Part shown: positions 22,770-35,300 of the stretch, one piece after another
Numbering within the stretch: the stretch's first letter is position 1
How the letters are laid out: every line of letters begins with the position of its first letter
NCBI GenBank assembly: GCA_947034895.1
Contig: OX344763.1
Span: forward strand, 32,611,025-32,675,024
Direction of reading: 5' to 3'
DNA length: 64,000 nucleotides
Origin: Rhytidiadelphus loreus
Lineage: Eukaryota > Streptophyta > Bryopsida > Hypnales > Hylocomiaceae
Program-made: the position numbers and the translations under genes
Notes under the pieces: model-generated
What the model was told of the DNA's origin: nothing
The model's input: only the letters and a program-made list of their open reading frames with translations
Databases searched by the model: none

Positions 22770-23719
22770 TTAACCCCAAAAGCTGGAGGATAGCTGGAGG
22801 ATTAGATGAAGGTTTAAGTAAGAATAGTACAAGAGAAACATGGCACCAAACTCTATGAGACCCCAATTTTACACAAACACAAGATGAACTTTACAATTAA
22901 CTCTAATGTGAAAAGAAATTCAAACCATTTAACCATGTGGATTTAAAGACTATAACATTTGAAAAGTGAGAAACTTTTTTTCTTCATTTGTGTGAAATAA
23001 GATCAGCTAGCTTCAAGCCCCTTGACTAAACATTTTTGCTCTACACAAAAATGAGGATTTTCACCATTCACAAGTATATGATACTAGGCTCATTCAAGCA
23101 AAGTTTCAAATGCAATTGAGATGTCTAATTTATTCTAAATCACCCTACAATGCAAGAAGGTTAAGTGAACTGGCAATACACAAGTCATTATTTGATGATT
23201 TCTTGTGCAATGAGAATTTTTTTTATTTGAAATCCAATTAGTGAAAGTTATAGACAAACATTTGGAATATGTGGGAAAAATATCAAGAACTTCAACCATA
23301 GAGAATGCAAGAAAATAGGGCTTGAAGTTAGAAGAAAATGATTTTTCTCAAAACCACTCCAATATAGCTAACAAAATTTGACTCCTCTTAGAATGTGATT
23401 TGAGAATTAAAATTTGTTTTTTTAGTCAATTGTATGTCATATGTTACTCGTATCATACATGCCAAATTTCAAAAGTTGATGAGGATTTTAGCAAAAAATG
23501 ACCCAAAGATGCTCAAATTGTTCAAACTGGAAAAAATTCAAGGCAATATAACTTTTGATATAAACACCCCATTGGAAAAAGAATGATATTCCCACTAAGG
23601 GAGTACATTTTTACATCTTGTGTCAAAATTTTGTGAACCTCCAATTGAAATTGACTTTTTAAGAACCTACCTCGATTTTCAATTATCCAATCAACAAACA
23701 ATTGGCCTTTAGGGATTAA
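22770..23719 (+). mobile_element. TTAA-family element, subfamily 2, full copy (950 bp)
   Basis: The ends are TTAACCCCAAAAGCTGG (22770) and CAATTGGCCTTTAGGGATTAA (ending 23719), approximate inverted repeats at the tips. The interior is collinear with the copy at 59125-60090: ATTTAACCATGTGGATT(T/G)AAAG, TTGCTC(T/A)ACACAAAAATGAG, CATTTGGAATATGT and GAGATGTCTAA-type blocks. Its right TTAA is shared with the element starting at 23716. No ORF is preserved between copies. Confidence 0.8.
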
Positions 23720-24637
23720 CTCCTAAAATCTTGAGTGTCCCCTTGGGGACACTTGAAAGTTTGCTATAATTTGATGTGACTTTTTGAAAAACACATTAGC
23801 TTTTGGGGAATATAATTTGTATTTCAAATGATGCTTGGGAGCAAAAATTATGCTACCTTAAGCTCAAAAAAATAGTTTGTTGGACAGCAAAAGAAATCAC
23901 TAAAATTCAAAATAATTTTTAATTTGTTTTCTTCTCATAGAAAATACTTTTGTCTAAATAGAAAGCTTTGATTAAAACCATTTATACTAGTGATGAAAAA
24001 GTTATGGATTTTTTTTTCTTTCAAGAAAACAAAAAATAATTTATAGGATTCATTTTTCAATTCAATTTTCACTAGATAGTGTTTTTTATTTGGAATAGTA
24101 GAACCCTCGTGCCCTCTTAGCATAATTAGGGAATATTTGGAGGAAGCAAGGGACATAGGTCAGAATGGTTTGACAAAAGCAATATATTGCCCAAATAAAA
24201 AAAACATTGGAACCATTAACAATTTACTTTTCCCTTTTATCTTGTACCTACTTCTAAATAAGATTTTTTAACGAATGAAATTCAAGTCATTTAGTTTGTT
24301 TGTCTTTGTCCACCAACTCTCCAACTCAATTCTTCAACAGAAAAAAATTAGAAATTTCTATTGCAAAAATTTTAAGTTAAAAAGATTCAAGTCTAATAAT
24401 CTAGCCACAAAAGTTACAAAAAAAATTGTTTTCTTGACTTTAAATGCAAATATCTTGCAATCTACACAATCAAAGTTTCTTAAATCTCTTCCACGTATTC
24501 TCATACTAGTCTAGTGCAAGATCCTATGGTTAGATATGCAAAAAATACTTTTTTAAGAGTTATTTACACTTTGCTTTAGAAATGATAGTTTTGAGTGTTT
24601 GTTGATGAAAAAAAGATCTTGGGACTTTAGAAGCTAA
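23716..24637 (+). mobile_element. TTAA-family element, subfamily 1, full copy (922 bp)
   Basis: The left end is TTAACTCCTAAAATCTTGAG followed by the subterminal palindrome GTGTCCCCTTGGGGACAC. The right end is TTGGGACTTTAGAAGCTAA, where the final TTAA is mutated to CTAA. The interior is collinear with 48393-49324 and 26709-27628, including a short ORF segment (24275-24514) whose similarity to the one at 48872-49285 is explained by repeat homology. Confidence 0.78.
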
Positions 24638-24840
24638 TATGACATCCAAATGAAAGATCCTAAATGTTGAATTATCAATCCAAAGATGCATATATTGCCA
24701 TATTTTTGTACATAATTTATGATCCATAATCTAATAGTGAAATATGATACCATATGTAAAAGGTTAAGATAACCATTTCGACCTATTAATATGATACCAT
24801 ATATAAAATTTTACCATCTATTTCAATAATATGAATACTT

Positions 24841-26087
24841 AACCTTAAAAAAATTTGGTGTTTTTCAGCCCAAAACTGCTTCAAAGGACTCAAATGCAAA
24901 GCAAGGCTAAAATCTTCCATGTTTTTTTGTTCATTAACAAATCCAACCGTAGGATCTTTTAGTTAACTTGTTAAAATGCACCTTCCTAAAATTTCAGAAT
25001 AGGAGACCTTACCAATTGCAATATCTTGTCACTTGGATTTCAAAAAGAAGTATTTTCAACTCTTCCCAAATGGTTAGATTTCATCTTTAAAAAATTTTAC
25101 ACAAAAATGTGTAGATCCTACAACTTGTTACTTTTCATAATATGTTGAAGACATAATTTGGAAATATATAAAAAAAATTCAGCAAAAAAATTTCATATTC
25201 ATGCTTGAAAAAAATAGTAAGTAGAAAGAGAAAGTTTAAAATACTAAATTGTTAAAAATTTAGTTTTGGAATTGAAAAATTCTAATCCCAACGGTTCTAA
25301 TGTAGTTATAAACAATCCACATTCAATGCTTTTATTTTTTTTCAAAACTATCAAAAATAGAGTTAATTAACGACTTTGTAGTTTATTTTAGAGTACAAAT
25401 TCTATAAGTGCCCTCAAACTAGAACTCCTCATAACTTTCATCTTGTTAATCAAAATGAAATGATTCAAATCTTTCTATGTATATGTAAATCTAGAAAACT
25501 AAGTTCAAATTTTTATTTCTTATAAAAATGATTTGTTATGAGCTACATGAGCTACTTGTTGAGCATTCAAAATTATATATCATGCAATAACTTTTTAACC
25601 ATGTAGTCAAAAGTTATGAAAATTGTTTCGCCTTAAATTTACTCCTCAGGAACATGTTGTGTGAAAATTTCAAAAAACAAAAACAAAAATCCAATTCATA
25701 GTGAATTGCCTAAAATCGCTATGTTGACAAAAAAATGCAATACAATCCTTTAGAAGTTAAGGAAATATGTCAAGGTTCATACATATTTTTCAAAAAAAGA
25801 CAAATCTTTTTATAAAAAATGCAAGTAGAAATATAATTTTCCACTACAAATTGTAATGCTTACAAATTTTCAAGTAGGTTTTTAAAACTCAAGTCCATTT
25901 ATAAGTAATAAGCATCCCTATCAAGATCCATAACCAATCACTATTAAATTTATAATTCAAAAGTAAGTAACTTTTTGTCATCTAAAATATATTGCAAAAC
26001 AAACTCTCTTAAAGCACTTCCCTCATGAATGCAAAACCTGGTTTAACTTCCAATGAGCCAAAGGGGTGTACTTTCAAAATGGGTTAA
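24841..26087 (-). mobile_element. TTAA-family element, subfamily 3, probable copy (about 1.25 kb)
   Basis: It is bounded by TTAACCTTAAAAAAATTTGG near 24841 and by a TTAA at about 26084 (CAAAATGGGTTAA). The interior has TAACCGTAGGATCTTTT-like and GAAATGATTCAAATCTTTC blocks with counterparts, some inverted, at 43022-43890 and 46962-48182. Ends are eroded, so the limits are approximate. Confidence 0.5.
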
Positions 26088-26708
26088 AACTACCAACAAC
26101 TTAAATCATGAATAAAAACTTCAGGTCAGTACCTCCCTCATCATTGCTTGATAGATTGTCACCTATGATTATTCTTAAATACTCGTCCTACTTTGCCATC
26201 CATAAAAGTGTTATGCAAATGGCCTTAAAAGTGTGGGATCTCAAACAAATAAACTCTCCATTAACCTAGGGTTTTGTTTTGATTAGAGTAAAAAATACAG
26301 ATAGAATCTTTTGTAGATGAGGGATTATTGAAGATAGAAGAGCCAAGGAAAAAAAGTAACAATATCAAATTGGAGAATGAATGATAGACAATGGATGTGC
26401 AAAAAATTAGGACAATCCACCATTGGTATTGTGAGAATTTAGAGTTTCCTAACAATATATACAATGTTGCTCATATCGATGTCTGAAAAATGTGTTAATA
26501 CAAGCATGTAGCATTAGCAACCTAATAAAAAAAATTCACTTAGCAAGGACCTTTGAATTTGGTAGACATTACTTTCATGATTCATATAGAGCAATCAACA
26601 TTGAAAAATAAACCTTCTATGTGTGAAAATACATGCTTAACATAAGAAACACTCAACATGACATACAAAATCTTCTACTCAATATTCATGACACAAGTTC
26701 AATTGTGC
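26088..26708. other. AT-rich spacer between TTAA elements
   Basis: No gene or clear repeat terminus is seen. The ORFs are short and show no domains. Confidence 0.5.
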
Positions 26709-27628
26709 TTAACCCAAAGTCCCTAAGGAGGACTCTTGGGATTTTGGGTAGGCTCGTGTGGTCTCAATATTTGATATGATTTTTTTAAACTTTTTTTGAA
26801 GATAGAAAATTGGCTTTCTGGGAATATAATTTTTATTTCAATTAGTGCCCGGGAACAAAAATTATTCTACCATGAGTCCAAAAAACATCTCAAGGGGCAG
26901 CCCAAAAAAAATCACAAAAAGTTGAATTTTGTTTAATTTTCAAAAAAAAATTCAAAAGATTTTATTTTTGTCTACATCTAAAATTTTTGATTCATTCTAT
27001 TTGGACTAATGATGAAAAAGCAATGGACAGTCTTGTTTTTTGGGCAATCTAAGCATCTTATTGAAAAAATAACTTGTAGAATCTATTTTTGAATGCAATT
27101 TTTACAATTTTTCAAAAAAATATTATTAGGCAAGGTTAAGTTTTCTTGCTAGAATGTTCTCACCGTCATAATTATTATGTTTCAATTTCATCTTAAAGCT
27201 ATTAACAATTTCGTTATCCCTTCAATCTTAAGCCTATTTCTTAGACCTACTTCTACTCAACAATTTTATAATGAGTGAAAAATAATTGTTTTTTTGTTGA
27301 ATTTTTTTCCTAAATTATTCAACTCAATTCTTGATATTTTGAACAACAAAATTGATAGTGCAAAAATTTGAATTTAAAAAGATTGAAAGACAATATATCA
27401 AGTCAATATAGGTGTAAAAAAAACTAGTTTTCTTCACTTTAAATGCAAATAACTTGCAACCTACATGGTCAAAGTTTTTGAATTTTTTTCCACACATTTT
27501 TATACTAGTGTAGTGCAAGATCAAGTAGTAAGATATGTAAAATAGAAAATTTCAAAGTTTTTTGCAATAGAAATGGCAGTTTTGAGTGGATTTTGATGGA
27601 AAAAAGGCCTTGGGACTTTAGGAGTTGA
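26709..27628 (+). mobile_element. TTAA-family element, subfamily 1, full copy (920 bp)
   Basis: It starts TTAACCCAAAGTCCCTAAGG, with a subterminal AGTCCCTAAGGAGGACT palindrome. It ends TTGGGACTTTAGGAGTTGA, where the last bases are one change from TTAA. It is collinear with 23716-24637 and 48393-49324 (GGTGCCYGGGAACAAAAATT, ACACTTTGATTCATCC-like and CAATCTACATGGTCAAAG-like blocks). Confidence 0.78.
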
Positions 27629-28177
27629 TTTGTGATTGACCAACACTTACATAGGGATAGTTGAAGCCAACATTTGCAACAAAAGATGAAAAAAGATACT
27701 CAAAAAGCGCATTGTTGACTGAAAGTACTAAAAACATTGCTATATACAATTTTATATGCCATAGTTCTTGACGACAACCTTTTTTTGGAAAGTGCCTATC
27801 TACTTGTGTCATCTTTGTGTTTGCTTTCCCTCCAAAACACTACCAATGTTGTTCAAGATGCAAAAGGACCACAACTTTTGCACATATTCTTTCTACATAT
27901 TTCTATGTATTATATGAAAATTAGCAAATATAGCCATGTGCAAATACACATAAATGTTGCATACAATTGTACTTTCTAGATCGGATTACTCCAAATCATT
28001 CTCTATCAAAAAAATTATAAACCTCCATTTCCTAATTCACTTCCAATTCCTCTCATACTATGAATTATTTTTGTTTATCTCACTCCAAAAATGAGTTTGC
28101 GATTCCTTAGGCCATAACCCTAGAAGGACACTACAAATTGCTAGTCCCTAAAAACACTATGAATTGGAGGTCTCTTC
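27629..28177. other. AT-rich spacer, no gene recognised
   Basis: The short ORFs on both strands lack domains. Nothing specific is seen before the first AAGGTAGG-type element. Confidence 0.5.
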
Positions 28178-28483
28178 TAAAGTAGGGTGCTCTAAAAGCA
28201 CCCCGCTCTAAAAGCAACCTCTAACACAAAGGTACATTTCAAAAGGCTTTCTTCAATGTATCGATAGTATACATTTCAAGAGGCTTGTAATGACTACTAC
28301 ATTTGAACTTCAAAAATCTGTAACTAATTCCACAAAGATCCAAAAAACATGAAACGATGTAGGTTAGATGCCAATTCTATTTTTTCTTTCTATGAAAATT
28401 TACTGAAAATTGTTTCAAGGAGTTTAGCTTCCCCCCAAATGCAATGAGCTCTTAAAAGGTCACTTTAAGAGGAGAATACCTTA
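28178..28483 (+). mobile_element. AAGGTAGG MITE, copy 1 (about 306 bp)
   Basis: The ends are TAAAGTAGGGTGCTCTAAAA and ATACCTTA, TA-flanked inverted repeats. The subterminal block GTGCTCTAAAAGCACC is itself palindromic. The interior (AAAGGTACATTT, TCAATGTA, ATAACTAATTC-like, CAAAAAATATGAAAC-like, TTAGATGCCAATT, TTGTTTCAAGGAGTTTA) is shared with the next two copies. Confidence 0.8.
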
Positions 28484-28600
28484 ATGTGGTGGGTGAAAAA
28501 ATTGAAATTTGAACCACCAAGCATGTAACTACATACAATTGCTTTCAAATGATGTTGTTTCCAAGTACTAGTGCTCTTTTTCTTTTCTTTTTCGTGACAT

Positions 28601-28903
28601 TAAGGTAGGTGCTCTAAAAGCACCCTTGCTTTAAAAGCAACCACTAACACAAAGGTACATTTTGCTTTCTTCAATGTACCAATAGTGTACATTTCACGGG
28701 ATGGTTGCTTTTAGTGACCATTGTGTTTCAACTTCAAAAATTCATAGCTAATTCTACAAAGGTTCAAAGAATATGAAACAACTTGGGTTAGATGCCAATT
28801 TCACTTTTCTTCTTAAGAAAATTCACTAAAAATTGTTTCAAGGAGTTTAACTCCCCCAAATGCAATAAGCTCTTTAAGGTCACTTTAAGAACAAACTACC
28901 TTA
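28601..28903 (+). mobile_element. AAGGTAGG MITE, copy 2 (about 303 bp)
   Basis: The ends are TAAGGTAGGTGCTCTAAAAG and AACTACCTTA, flanked by TA. It is clearly collinear with copy 1, including CACTTTAAGA before the right end. It is non-coding. TA flanks suggest Tc1/mariner or Stowaway-like transposition, although the internal sequence is not recognised. Confidence 0.82.
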
Positions 28904-28952
28904 ATTCCATAACAAAAAGAAGAAGAAGAGAAGTTCCATTTACATGCAGTAC

Positions 28953-29269
28953 TAAGGTAGGAGGTCCTAAAATGGAGCGGGTCCTAAAACCGATCAGGCT
29001 CTAGAGGTACATTTTGCACTTTCTAATGTACAAGTGGTGTGCATTTGAGGAGGTGGTCGGTTTTAGAGCCCACAAAAATGCACTTTTCAGCAACTTCAGA
29101 AATTCATAACTAATTCTACAAAGCTTCAAAAAATATGAAACAACTTGGGTTAAATGCCAATTTCTCTTGCCTTTCAAGGAAAATTTACTGAAAAATATTT
29201 TAAGAAGTTCTACCTCCCCCAAAGTCAGCTTCAGCTCTTAGATGAGTGGTTTATGGACCTCCTACCTTA
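28953..29269 (+). mobile_element. AAGGTAGG MITE, copy 3 (about 317 bp), best-preserved termini
   Basis: The termini CTAAGGTAGGAGGTCC and GGACCTCCTACCTTAG are perfect inverted repeats, extendable to GTAC on both sides. The interior follows copies 1 and 2 (GGTACATTTTGC, TTCATAACTAATTCTACAAAG, TTGGGTTAAATGCCAATTTC). It is non-coding. Confidence 0.85.
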
Positions 29270-30400
29270 GTACAGTTTTCAACACTCTTTATTTACAATG
29301 ATCTATATTTTCATCCTCATATTCATCCTCATATGCCACATTCATTCATAATTCACCAAAACATATCTAATTTGTGTGCAGGTTCTCCCACTAATTGAAA
29401 TAAATTTTAGTTCTACCTACGCTTCATGGGGCGCTTCATGGACAAAGATAATACTTGCTACCAAAGTATTCCATTCCAATAAAACTAAAAAAGCAAACTT
29501 CATATTTTAATTTCTTTTTGATTGATTATCAATGTATTTTAACAATACATGATCTTTTATAATTTTACATATTAGAAACAAATGGATACAAATATCAAGA
29601 ATATTCTTTTTTTGGGTGCAAAAATTGCTCAAAAGCAATATAAAAAATTCCAAGAGAATATTTGGCCATATATTCATGCTTTCTAAATAGACAAGATCAC
29701 TAAATTACTAAAAGAAACTTAGAATGGCAACAACAAAAATATATGCACACTTTCTAGATGAATAAATGAGTTATCATCCATATTTTGCATGTATCATCCA
29801 TATTCATGATATAAATACCTTCATCACTATAGTTTTTGCATTGTCCAACAAACATGAAATAAGAATGGTATGACCATGAGGCTTTGTCCATTTCAACCAA
29901 ATCCTAACTATGTTGTGCATTGTGAATCAACCCTTTTTTTTTGGACCCCATGGGATTAGATTGAACCATTCCAAAATAAATCTCTTCTTTTCACTATAGT
30001 AGATAGAAGTAATCTTTTTTCACCAACAATTTGTTCATTTCTATTTAAAATGTGGATGAAGTCACTAAATTGAGATGAAAAAGTGCATGAATATAATTGA
30101 AAACTATTTTTTTTATCCCAAAGATGGATGGATGTAGAAAAATAGTGCGTCAAATTTTTTTACGTGATCACCATTCCATCACTTTCTGAAAATAAGCCTG
30201 GGTGTGAATGCAATTGTACATAAATTTTGGAAACTCAGATTCAGAAACCGAAGAGTCGATGCCATAGTCTTTGTCCAAAGGACACAACCAATAAAAATAA
30301 ACTTTTTATTAAATTATTTTAAAAAAGAATCGCTTAACAAAGATGCCCCATTCATGGATAGGAGAATGACGATGTAAACCTTTTCCAGAATCAAAACACG
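29270..30400. other. AT-rich intergenic DNA up to the PDK island
   Basis: No gene, repeat terminus or RNA gene is recognised. Composition rises near 30.35-30.4 kb. Confidence 0.5.
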
Positions 30401-30763
30401 GCAGTGACAGCACCGAGTAATAAGGCATCTATCCATCTATCCAGTAATCGGTGGCCGCTTTCAGTTGACCTTCTCGACGAATCGTTCCAGCCGCCCAAGT
30501 TTTCCGTCGACGTTCACCCGACGAAGGCCCATCGATCCCAACGAATCGTCCCTGACGTCCACATTATTTTGCCGTCGACGATCACTGAAAACCACGTTCC
30601 TCGTTCAAACCTGTCCCCATCCCGGCACCGTCATTGTGCCAGCCTTTTTCGCACTTCTTACGTTGTCGCATGCTTGCCGTGTGGCTGAAATCGTTTTCTA
30701 GCTTCGTACTTAGTTTGATTTTCAGTCACTCCTGCATGCTGCTCATTTTTGCGGTTTTTTGCG

Positions 30764-31250
30764 AAATTTGAATCAAAGTGAGCGGACATCTTCACCTTCT
30801 AGTCTGCATCTCTCAGTGTAAGGAATTTCACCATGGATATGGCCGCGGCTTGTCCTTGATTTACTGTGCGATTGATCGCTATAATAAGGAACGAGTTTGA
30901 TTATTGTCGTTGTTCCTAAATTTTTAGCAGTTCGATTTTGTTTTAAGCAGTCGGCAGTAGCTCGTCTTGCAGTGCTTTGGTAAATTCGAATCAAAGTGAA
31001 CGGACGGCTTCTGCCTCTACTCTGCTTCACAGTGGATGTGGCCGGGGCATGTCTTCTATTTTTGCTGCTCGATTAATCGCTGTGAAGACGGAGTGTTTAG
31101 GAATTGCTTTTGCCAAATTCGAATCAAAGTGAATGGATGTCTATAGCCATCGTTCTGCATCTGCCAGTCGTGAGCAATTCAGTAGATATGGCCGGGGCTT
31201 ATCCTTTAATTTTGCTGTCCAATTGATCACTGTGGAGGTTTACAGACAGA
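30764..31250. repeat. Three diverged tandem repeats upstream of PDK
   Basis: Units begin at about 30770, 30988 and 31121 with TTNGAATCAAAGTGAAYGGA. Each continues with a TCTGC/CTGC block, AGTRGATATGGCCG(C/G)GGC and a TTTGCTG-like then GATTGATCRCTGT block. Spacing is irregular (about 218 and 133 bp). They sit 1.1-1.6 kb upstream of the PDK start, in the GC-richer upstream zone, and may be promoter or untranslated exon sequence. Confidence 0.75.
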
Positions 31251-32389
31251 GTTGAGTATTGTTCGTGTTTTTAACGTATGGACGTTATGCTGAGCGATTG
31301 ATCACTGAGTGAGTGACGTATCTTGAGTGAGTGAAGGTTTGTGTATTTAATTTTTTGTGATGTTTTTTAAGGAGTCGCCACTGGGCGTGTTGGATGGATG
31401 TGAATAGTGGATAGGAGAGGTGGAATACTACAGTAGTACAGTATGTCTTAGGTTTTGCGGAGTGTCGCAAACGTGACGGGGCTCGGGACGCTCCGAGGTC
31501 CGGCGCAGAACGTGTGATAGTGGCGAAATTTTCATTTCCATTTGTGGCTTGTGGCGTTGTTTTGGTTGCAGCGAAGGAATGAAGGTTCTCTTGTGAAGGA
31601 GATTGAAGCAAATTGCGAAATATCTGGTTCATCCAAAGGTTGATTGATGGTGTTGATGACTAGTGCGGTCGATACTGCGGACAATTAAGCGTGGTTTCTG
31701 GCTGAGTGAAAGTACTTTGGAGTCACATGCCGTACGTGGCTGGTCTTTGTTTGTGTGGAGGATAATAAGCCCTCGTACATGCTGAAACGGTTCTTTGGAA
31801 CTCCGTATCGAGATTGCACTCAGCGAAGAGGCTGGCTGGCGAAGCCACAGGGCCCCGAGCGTTGGATGGGAGATTATTCGTCTATTTCTTGCGGGAAACT
31901 GCTTCAGGAAACGATCGCTAACTAGCTTTGCAAGCAGGATACAGCAGCTGAGAGCTTCATTTTGCATTTGTGAAGCTTTAATTATTTCAGTTCTGGTTGA
32001 TTTTCCTGCATGGAATTCGATCGACTGTTATGTATATCTGTGAAAGGGAAACCAATTTTTGTAGGTTTTCCTGAGCCTCCCACGCCGAATATTACTGCCG
32101 AGGCCGTCACGTCACAACTTTCGTACCTACTCTTTCATCACTTTTCATTCCTTCGAGCGCTCTCTTCCGAGGATGCACACCTTGGTTTCGAATTATCTTA
32201 GACTGCCTGCTTTCGGAATTCTCTTCTGTAGTGTGATCGTCCAGGGTTTCTTTTGAGGGTGGAGCGATTGAACTTTTAGCAACCTCCACTTTTGCTTAGG
32301 TTAGCCGGTATCCGTGACTCTCCGTGAATCTGATTTTGGAAGCTGAAGACGGAGGTGTGCAGTCACGCCTTTGCTTCAATTTCGCAGCC
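31251..32389 (+). promoter_or_regulatory. Probable promoter/5' leader zone of the PDK gene
   Basis: This GC-rich stretch lacks a consistent coding frame and runs up to GCAGCCATGTCG. It has numerous upstream ATGs. A leader intron is possible, but no donor and acceptor pair can be fixed by eye. Confidence 0.3.
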
Positions 32390-35300
32390 ATGTCGATGCG
32401 AGCTGTAAAGAGACTGGCAGAAACAGTTTCCAGGGATGTGGTAGATGACATCTACAATTGTAGCTTGGTGAGTCAAACAGGGGTGAGCCTCAAGTACATG
32501 ATGGATTTTGGTTCCTACCCGTCTGTTCCAAGGTACAAGAAGAACCTTCTAATGTCGTCGCAATTTCTGCACAAGGAGCTTCCTGTCCGCCTAGCACATC
32601 GAGTGACGGAGCTCGAGAATTTACCATACGGACTTTCCTCCAAGGCAGGGGTTCTCAAAGTACGTTTCCCATTCATTTTCGACTCTAACTTTTCATGCAA
32701 GAGTTAGCACCTTAATTATTTTGATTGTTGCAATAATTACGTGATTGATTTCGGTGCGGCATTCTTCTAAAGTTCTTCTCTGATGAGATTGCTCTGCTTT
32801 CGACATAATTTGTCGATATGGAGTACCACTGAGATGTGAAAAGCATGCGATCGACAGCTGCTTAAAGTCTTTTTCGCTTTCAGATCTGGAGCTGGACTTT
32901 TATACAGGTTGCATTCTGATCAGAGGCAACAATTGCTTTTTACCTTGCGAGATACTTTCTCGTTCTTTGGGTTCTGATTTGCCTTTCACTCGATTTACCG
33001 TGGCATTTGGAAACATTAGAGTAAGGCATTGAGAACATTGAGAACACATGCTACAGAGTCAAGAGATTAAGAATGTTTTTTTGTGCTGTTACTTATTAGT
33101 TGTTCGATTTCAATAAATGATTTTCTGAGCCAATTGTTCAAGACAGGCGCGGTCAAGTGTTTCGTGCTATAGCATTGCGTCTAAGTTCGTTAGAACATTC
33201 TTCATTTTCGTCATCCTTGACTAGAAACTGCGCTTATGAAGGCTGTCGTCCCCGGTGCATACCTAGGAACATGATTGGACAACATGGGTTCTGGGTATTA
33301 ATTGACTAAGGGTTACAAAATATACATAAAGTTAAGGTATTTACTTTTACTTATGCTGTGGATATATTGTCATACTAAACAAGCAGCACCATACAACATC
33401 TGTAAAATCCCATTAAAAAATATCTATGAAATTGGGGATTGTTGGAGTTATGTAGTTGCTTCATGTGCAATCCTCATTCATCATTCGTAAGAAAATATAA
33501 CTACATTCAACTTATCAATTGTCAATTAACTACATTGGCAATGTGGACCTTTGATTTTGACCTATCGTTTGCTGTTAGACATAGATTTTGTACTTCCATT
33601 GCCTACAATGATCAATGTGGTAGGAATCAATGCGTAGGAGTTACATTCAATAGATGAAAAGTCTAATGACTTTGTTAATGAATGATTTATTACTATATCT
33701 TACAAATTTTGAAGGCCTATTGGAAATATGGTAAATAATTAATTTATTGTATACATAAGTTAGGGCTTTACCAATGCAACTGTAACTTCATATACCTGGT
33801 TTACACTTCTAGCTATTTCTTTGCTGCAATGTCTTTTAATGTTTATAGTTTTTTTCCTTAGGGCTACGTGATGAGCTTTCAGTGCATTAATCATTACATG
33901 TATTGTATGTGATTTCATTACTTTTTCATTTTGCATATTCATATGCAGCTGATCTTGTATTCAGGTACGAGAGTTATTAGGTGCTCATAAACGGGACGAA
34001 ATCTTACTCATGTACTGCGAATTTCAACAGGTTCGAGATTGGTATGTGGATTCTTTCAAGGATCTCCGAAGTTTCCCAAGAATTCAAGATACGGAAGACG
34101 AGGCGAGATTCACAAGTTTGATAGCAAGGGTCAAAGCGCGCCATAACGAGGTCATGCCGACGATGGCAATGGGAATTCAGGAATTGAAGGAGGACTTGGG
34201 TCGGAAAGTCGGTCTGAACGAGCTTCCTGAGATTCACTCGTTCCTGGATAGATTTTATATGTCAAGAATTGGTATCCGAATGCTCATTGGTAAAGTATTC
34301 TTTCCGGTTGATTCTGTTCACTGCATTTCCCCCAAACTTTTCTTTGAACAATGTATGTGATGCCTTCAGCACCTGTGCAATATTGTAATAACCCCGGCTG
34401 AATCAGCAAGTTGAAAGACACCAAACCTCCCGGTTGGTTGAATAAATATTCCGATGTGTTTTTTAATTATTTTTATTTCAACAGGGGTTTACTTTATTGA
34501 TACGTCCTAGTTCGTCAGTATTGCAGCTGAATCCTACGTGGTGGTCTAGTTGTTCGTGCGAGAGTATTGATGCAATGGAATTAGAAGCCGCTCTGGTTAG
34601 TGTTAGTTATCATGCGCTGGCTATGGAAGACTTTTCGTTTCTTATTTTTTTAAATTTATTGTTCCTCCAGGACAACATGTGGCGTTGCATAATTCTCCTC
34701 CTACCCCTGGCTACATAGGCCTTATCTGCACAAGGGTTTCTCCTGTTGAAGTCGCTCAAAATGCTATAGATGATGCTCGATCCGCATGCATGCGCACATA
34801 CGGGACTGCACCTGAAGTGCACGTATACGGAGATCCACATTTTTCTTTTGCGTAAGCACATTCTCCCTAGCTTGCCAATTTTCGGTACTTTTCCAGATCT
34901 TGAAGCAGTGTAGAGTCGAATTTTGCTTCGTGGATGATTCATGGTCGCCCTCCTGTCGCGTAAAGGGGCAGGCTCTGGCGTAGAGGTATCTTCTTCTTTC
35001 AAAGTCTAACTGGTTCTCTCGAAACTCAAAGTTACAAAGCTCAGCTCAGAATGATTTATGATAATGTCAGTACTGAGGGTTCTGCTCACCTCGCACTAGC
35101 TAACCTGAAATGAATATTCTTTTGTTATTTCGCAGTTACGTGCCTACGCACCTGCACCAAATGCTATTTGAATTGGTCAAGAATTCTCTACGTGCTGTTC
35201 AAGAGCGTTTTCAGGATGCGGATCATGACTGTCCTCCGATTCGTGTTGTAGTAGCCGATGGTATTGAAGACGTTACAATCAAGGTATACCCGTAGCATTA

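Noticed and set aside
30404..30701. Two overlapping 78-94 codon ORFs at the start of the PDK island
   Set aside because: They start at a GTG or a weak ATG, are Ser/Pro/Arg-rich without a motif, and overlap in different frames, as in non-coding GC-rich DNA.
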